A stretch of 64,000 nucleotides of DNA from Pseudopedobacter beijingensis (GTDB lineage Bacteria > Bacteroidota > Bacteroidia > Sphingobacteriales > Sphingobacteriaceae). The translations under genes were made by a program, and so were the position numbers. The stretch spans positions 37,404 through 101,403 of the forward strand of contig NZ_JBHUDG010000013.1 in assembly GCF_042678145.1 (NCBI RefSeq), in the 5' to 3' direction. The notes below the pieces were generated by a model. That model saw only the letters and a list, made by a program, of their open reading frames with translations. It had not been told where the DNA came from and searched no databases. Positions 62,162 to 64,000 of this stretch are shown in pieces (position 1 is the stretch's first letter; every line of letters starts with the position of its first letter).

Positions 62162-63394
62162 TTAAGAGTTCTGCACCAATATATCTTTCGCCATTACCAT
62201 GGGAACACTAATATATTTTTTCTCCATATAGGTCATTACCTTCTCCAGCAAATCACGAGAATTAGGATCCAGAGAACTAATTTCCTCAGCAAAAACCTGA
62301 TTCAAGGCTCTTTCCCTTATTTCTTTTATTTTTTCAGGAACCTCTCTCATTGCAATTTCCACCCTACGTTGCTTTAATACAGACCTGAACTCTCTGATAT
62401 TCTGCTCTATAATAGCTTCCCCATTAATTAATTCCTGATAGCGTTCCTTCATGTTTTGATCCGCAATATCCTGCAAAGTCTTAACATCAATATACTCAAC
62501 ATTAAAAGTACGTACTACCTCCTCACTGATATCATTTGGGATTGCTAAATCCACAATAACCTTCTTATCAGTATCCCCATTTAAAAGTGATTCGTAAAGC
62601 TCTCGCTCTACAATACTTGTATTAGCACCCGTACAAGTGATAATAACATCAAACCCTTCTTTATAATTAGCTAACTCTTCAAGCTTATAAGCCTTCCCTC
62701 CTAAATCTTTAGCAAGAGATTCCGCTTTACTTAAAGTCCTGTTAAAAACAGAAAAATTATGATATTTATGTTTCTTTAGATATTTAGCAAAATTCTGATT
62801 AGTTTCTCCCGCCCCTATAATAAGAATACGGCTATTAGGATTAATCTTACAGCTTTTTAATTTCCGGTAAGCTATAGAAACAACAGAAATAGGGTTTCTG
62901 CTAATATTAGTATAGGTGTAAATCTCCTTTGCAGTCTTTACTACCCTATCCATAATAACCCTTAAAAAATCTCCGGTATACCCTCTCTTTTTAGAGTCCT
63001 CATAAGCTTTTCTAACCTGAGCTAGAATTTCCTTTTCACCAACAACCAAGCTTTCTAAAGAGCTTGACACTCGCATCAAATGGTTCAATGCGTCTTCTTC
63101 TTCATAAATATTACAATGCTCCACCATAGAATGCACATGTTGAGGAGGAACTTTATGAGTGTGAAAAGACTGGATAAAATCAGAAACAAATTCCTTTGTT
63201 ATGCTATCCTTTTCAGAAGTAAATACAAACTCTACACGGTTACAAGTCGAAAGATAAAATATCTCAGGGATATCAAACTTATTTTTTATAAAAGTAAGGA
63301 CACCATCAATAGCCTCATTACACAAAACCAAACAGCCCAATTTATCCAGTTCAATGTGTTTATGTGTAAATGCTATAACTTTTAAGGTCTTCAA
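62162..63394 (-). CDS. hemA: Glutamyl-tRNA reductase
   Basis: HemA reduces glutamyl-tRNA to glutamate-1-semialdehyde, the committed step of the C5 pathway. The 410-residue protein shows the catalytic Cys51 (YLSTCNRVEFVF), VVGEKEILAQVRKAY, the NADPH-binding ILIIGAGETNQNFAKYLKKH and the C-terminal dimerisation helices. It is the first gene of the haem cluster; a promoter is predicted at 63417-63450. Confidence 0.97.
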   Translation of the reverse strand: MKTLKVIAFTHKHIELDKLGCLVLCNEAIDGVLTFIKNKFDIPEIFYLSTCNRVEFVFTSEKDSITKEFVSDFIQSFHTHKVPPQHVHSMVEHCNIYEEEDALNHLMRVSSSLESLVVGEKEILAQVRKAYEDSKKRGYTGDFLRVIMDRVVKTAKEIYTYTNISRNPISVVSIAYRKLKSCKINPNSRILIIGAGETNQNFAKYLKKHKYHNFSVFNRTLSKAESLAKDLGGKAYKLEELANYKEGFDVIITCTGANTSIVERELYESLLNGDTDKKVIVDLAIPNDISEEVVRTFNVEYIDVKTLQDIADQNMKERYQELINGEAIIEQNIREFRSVLKQRRVEIAMREVPEKIKEIRERALNQVFAEEISSLDPNSRDLLEKVMTYMEKKYISVPMVMAKDILVQNS

Positions 63395-63416
63395 TTAGAT
63401 AATATTTAAATCACTA

Positions 63417-63450
63417 CAAAAGTACTCCAGTAATATCAATCATGTGTCAA
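63417..63450 (-). promoter_or_regulatory. Predicted promoter of the hem cluster
   Basis: On the minus strand TACTTTTG (63424-63417) fits TAnnTTTG and TTG (63450-63448) lies 23 bp upstream of it, at the long end of the range. The start of transcription would be near 63412, about 18 bases before hemA. Confidence 0.5.
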
Positions 63451-63903
63451 TCCTTTGTCAATTTGGAAGTATTAAAAACATCCAAAAATCTGCTTTAAAA
63501 TAAAATTAAAGCAGATTTGTCAGTTATAAAATGACACAAATCATATAATAAAAAAACAATCGCTACAAGGTTTACGCACTTATAATTTTTAATAACATTA
63601 AAAATAAGATTTTATATAGTAATATAATACAAACCTTGGACACATATCGTTCATACAAATTCTTTCTATATATTTATAAAAGACAAAAGTCTAGTCTCCT
63701 TTATATAACAAAGTAATTTTAGAATTCCGGGTTGAGGAATAGTTTTATTCATTATTAATCCCAGTATCTCCTCTTTGCTCTTATAAAGTCTCCTAAGAGA
63801 GCCCTTTATCTTCGTATGATACATTATCAAACCATGCGATCCTTTAATAAGTCGTGGTATTATTCTTTCAAATTTCGGGGGATCGCTGCAATAGCTTTCA
63901 AAC
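63451..63903. other. Gene-free region between hemA and the rRNA operon
   Basis: I call no gene here. An open frame of 85 codons on the minus strand (63666-63923) begins inside the rRNA terminator hairpin and has no recognisable features. Confidence 0.5.
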
Positions 63904-63940
63904 AAATAAGGGCCGGTAAGCATGAAGCTTCCGGCCCTCT
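63904..63940 (-). terminator. Terminator of the rRNA operon
   Basis: AGGGCCGG (63909-63916) pairs with CCGGCCCT (63931-63938), extended by AAGC/GCTT with a one-base bulge. On the minus strand it is followed by TTATTTG. It lies just behind the 5S gene. Confidence 0.85.
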
Positions 63941-63944
63941 TTAA

Positions 63945-64000
63945 GGTTCGGCACCGACCTACTCTCCCACGTGTTACCGCAGTACCATCGGCTCTGGCGG
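63945..64000 (-). rRNA. rrf: 5S ribosomal RNA, 3' part (cut by the window edge)
   Basis: The minus strand reads CCGATGGTACTGCGGTAAC and then GTGGGAGAGTAGGTCGGTGCC, the conserved 3' half of bacterial 5S rRNA (helices IV and V and the closing 3' strand). The last bases, about GCCGAAC, are the 3' end; the exact end is uncertain by one or two bases. The rest of an rRNA operon should lie beyond the window. Confidence 0.9.

Noticed and set aside
63666..63923. 85-codon open frame between hemA and 5S rRNA
   Set aside because: Its start codon lies inside the rRNA terminator hairpin and the protein has no recognisable motif.
63968..63977. CACGTG near the window end as parS core
   Set aside because: It is part of the 5S rRNA gene.
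1..64000. CRISPR arrays, prophage, integrases or tRNA genes
   Set aside because: No regular spaced repeats, phage structural genes, integrase motifs or cloverleaf sequences were found by reading.

Overview
The window looks like chromosomal DNA of a low-GC member of the Bacteroidota, most likely the Sphingobacteriaceae (Pedobacter-like). The reasons are a SusC-type TonB receptor next to FecR and ECF sigma factors, a porD/DUF4835 gene, an RpoZ/Rpb6-type omega subunit, the parA-parB-DUF5683-dapB-lepB and ftsX-DUF3098-uppP-truB-ribF gene orders, and TTG-N20-TAnnTTTG promoters. Genus placement is inference; no 16S sequence is present.

Layout. 1-4690 (minus strand): the start of a SusC-like receptor, its FecR anti-sigma factor and an ECF sigma factor. 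A G+C-rich gene of unknown function on the opposite strand lies between sigma and FecR. 4776-6350: a secreted subtilisin-like protease. 6622-10494: the L-arabinose operon araB-araD-araA, with a tandem operator-like repeat at its 5' end and a long terminator hairpin. 10861-17598 (plus): bamD, rpoZ, a MITE-like repeat, coaBC, porD, recN, an M23 peptidase and a MerR regulator. 18275-20923: class Ia ribonucleotide reductase nrdB-nrdA behind a 200-nt leader with strong hairpins. 20924-21724: an intergenic graveyard of degenerate repeats. 21725-25956 (minus): parA, parB, DUF5683, dapB, lepB. 26116-33882: an FMN reductase, a GNAT protein, an orphan C-terminal lobe of a BtuF-like binding protein, a TonB-dependent receptor, leuS and a small lipoprotein. 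34135-37781 (plus): ftsX, DUF3098, uppP, truB, ribF. 38110-41035: two small-molecule exporters and a WG-repeat protein. 41297-50166 (minus): a sulfate assimilation and sulfur amino acid cluster (metZ-like, OsmC, Rrf2 regulator, sulfite reductase with an extra C-terminal domain, a siroheme-synthase/sulfite-exporter fusion, APS reductase, cysD, cysN). 50255-53059: uvrA. 53383-54230: a second ECF sigma factor with a 62-residue partner. 54309-63394 (minus): the C5 haem pathway (hemA, hemCD fusion, hemB, hemL, hemE, hemJ) with a two-component system and a TPR protein inside it. The window ends in the 3' part of a 5S rRNA gene and its terminator.

How the genes work together. The sulfur cluster encodes sulfate to APS (CysDN), APS to sulfite (iron-sulfur APS reductase), sulfite to sulfide (sirohaem reductase) and sulfide into homocysteine (MetZ-like). 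It also has a sirohaem enzyme and a regulator with four clustered cysteines. The haem cluster runs from glutamyl-tRNA to coproporphyrinogen and includes HemJ.

Most of the window is ordinary core genome. The least explained items are the structured nrdBA leader, the G+C-rich gene splitting the sigma/FecR pair, the lone BtuF-like lobe, the multi-domain sulfur enzymes, the haem-embedded two-component system and the second sigma factor's small partner. I found no CRISPR array, prophage, tRNA or clear defence system.
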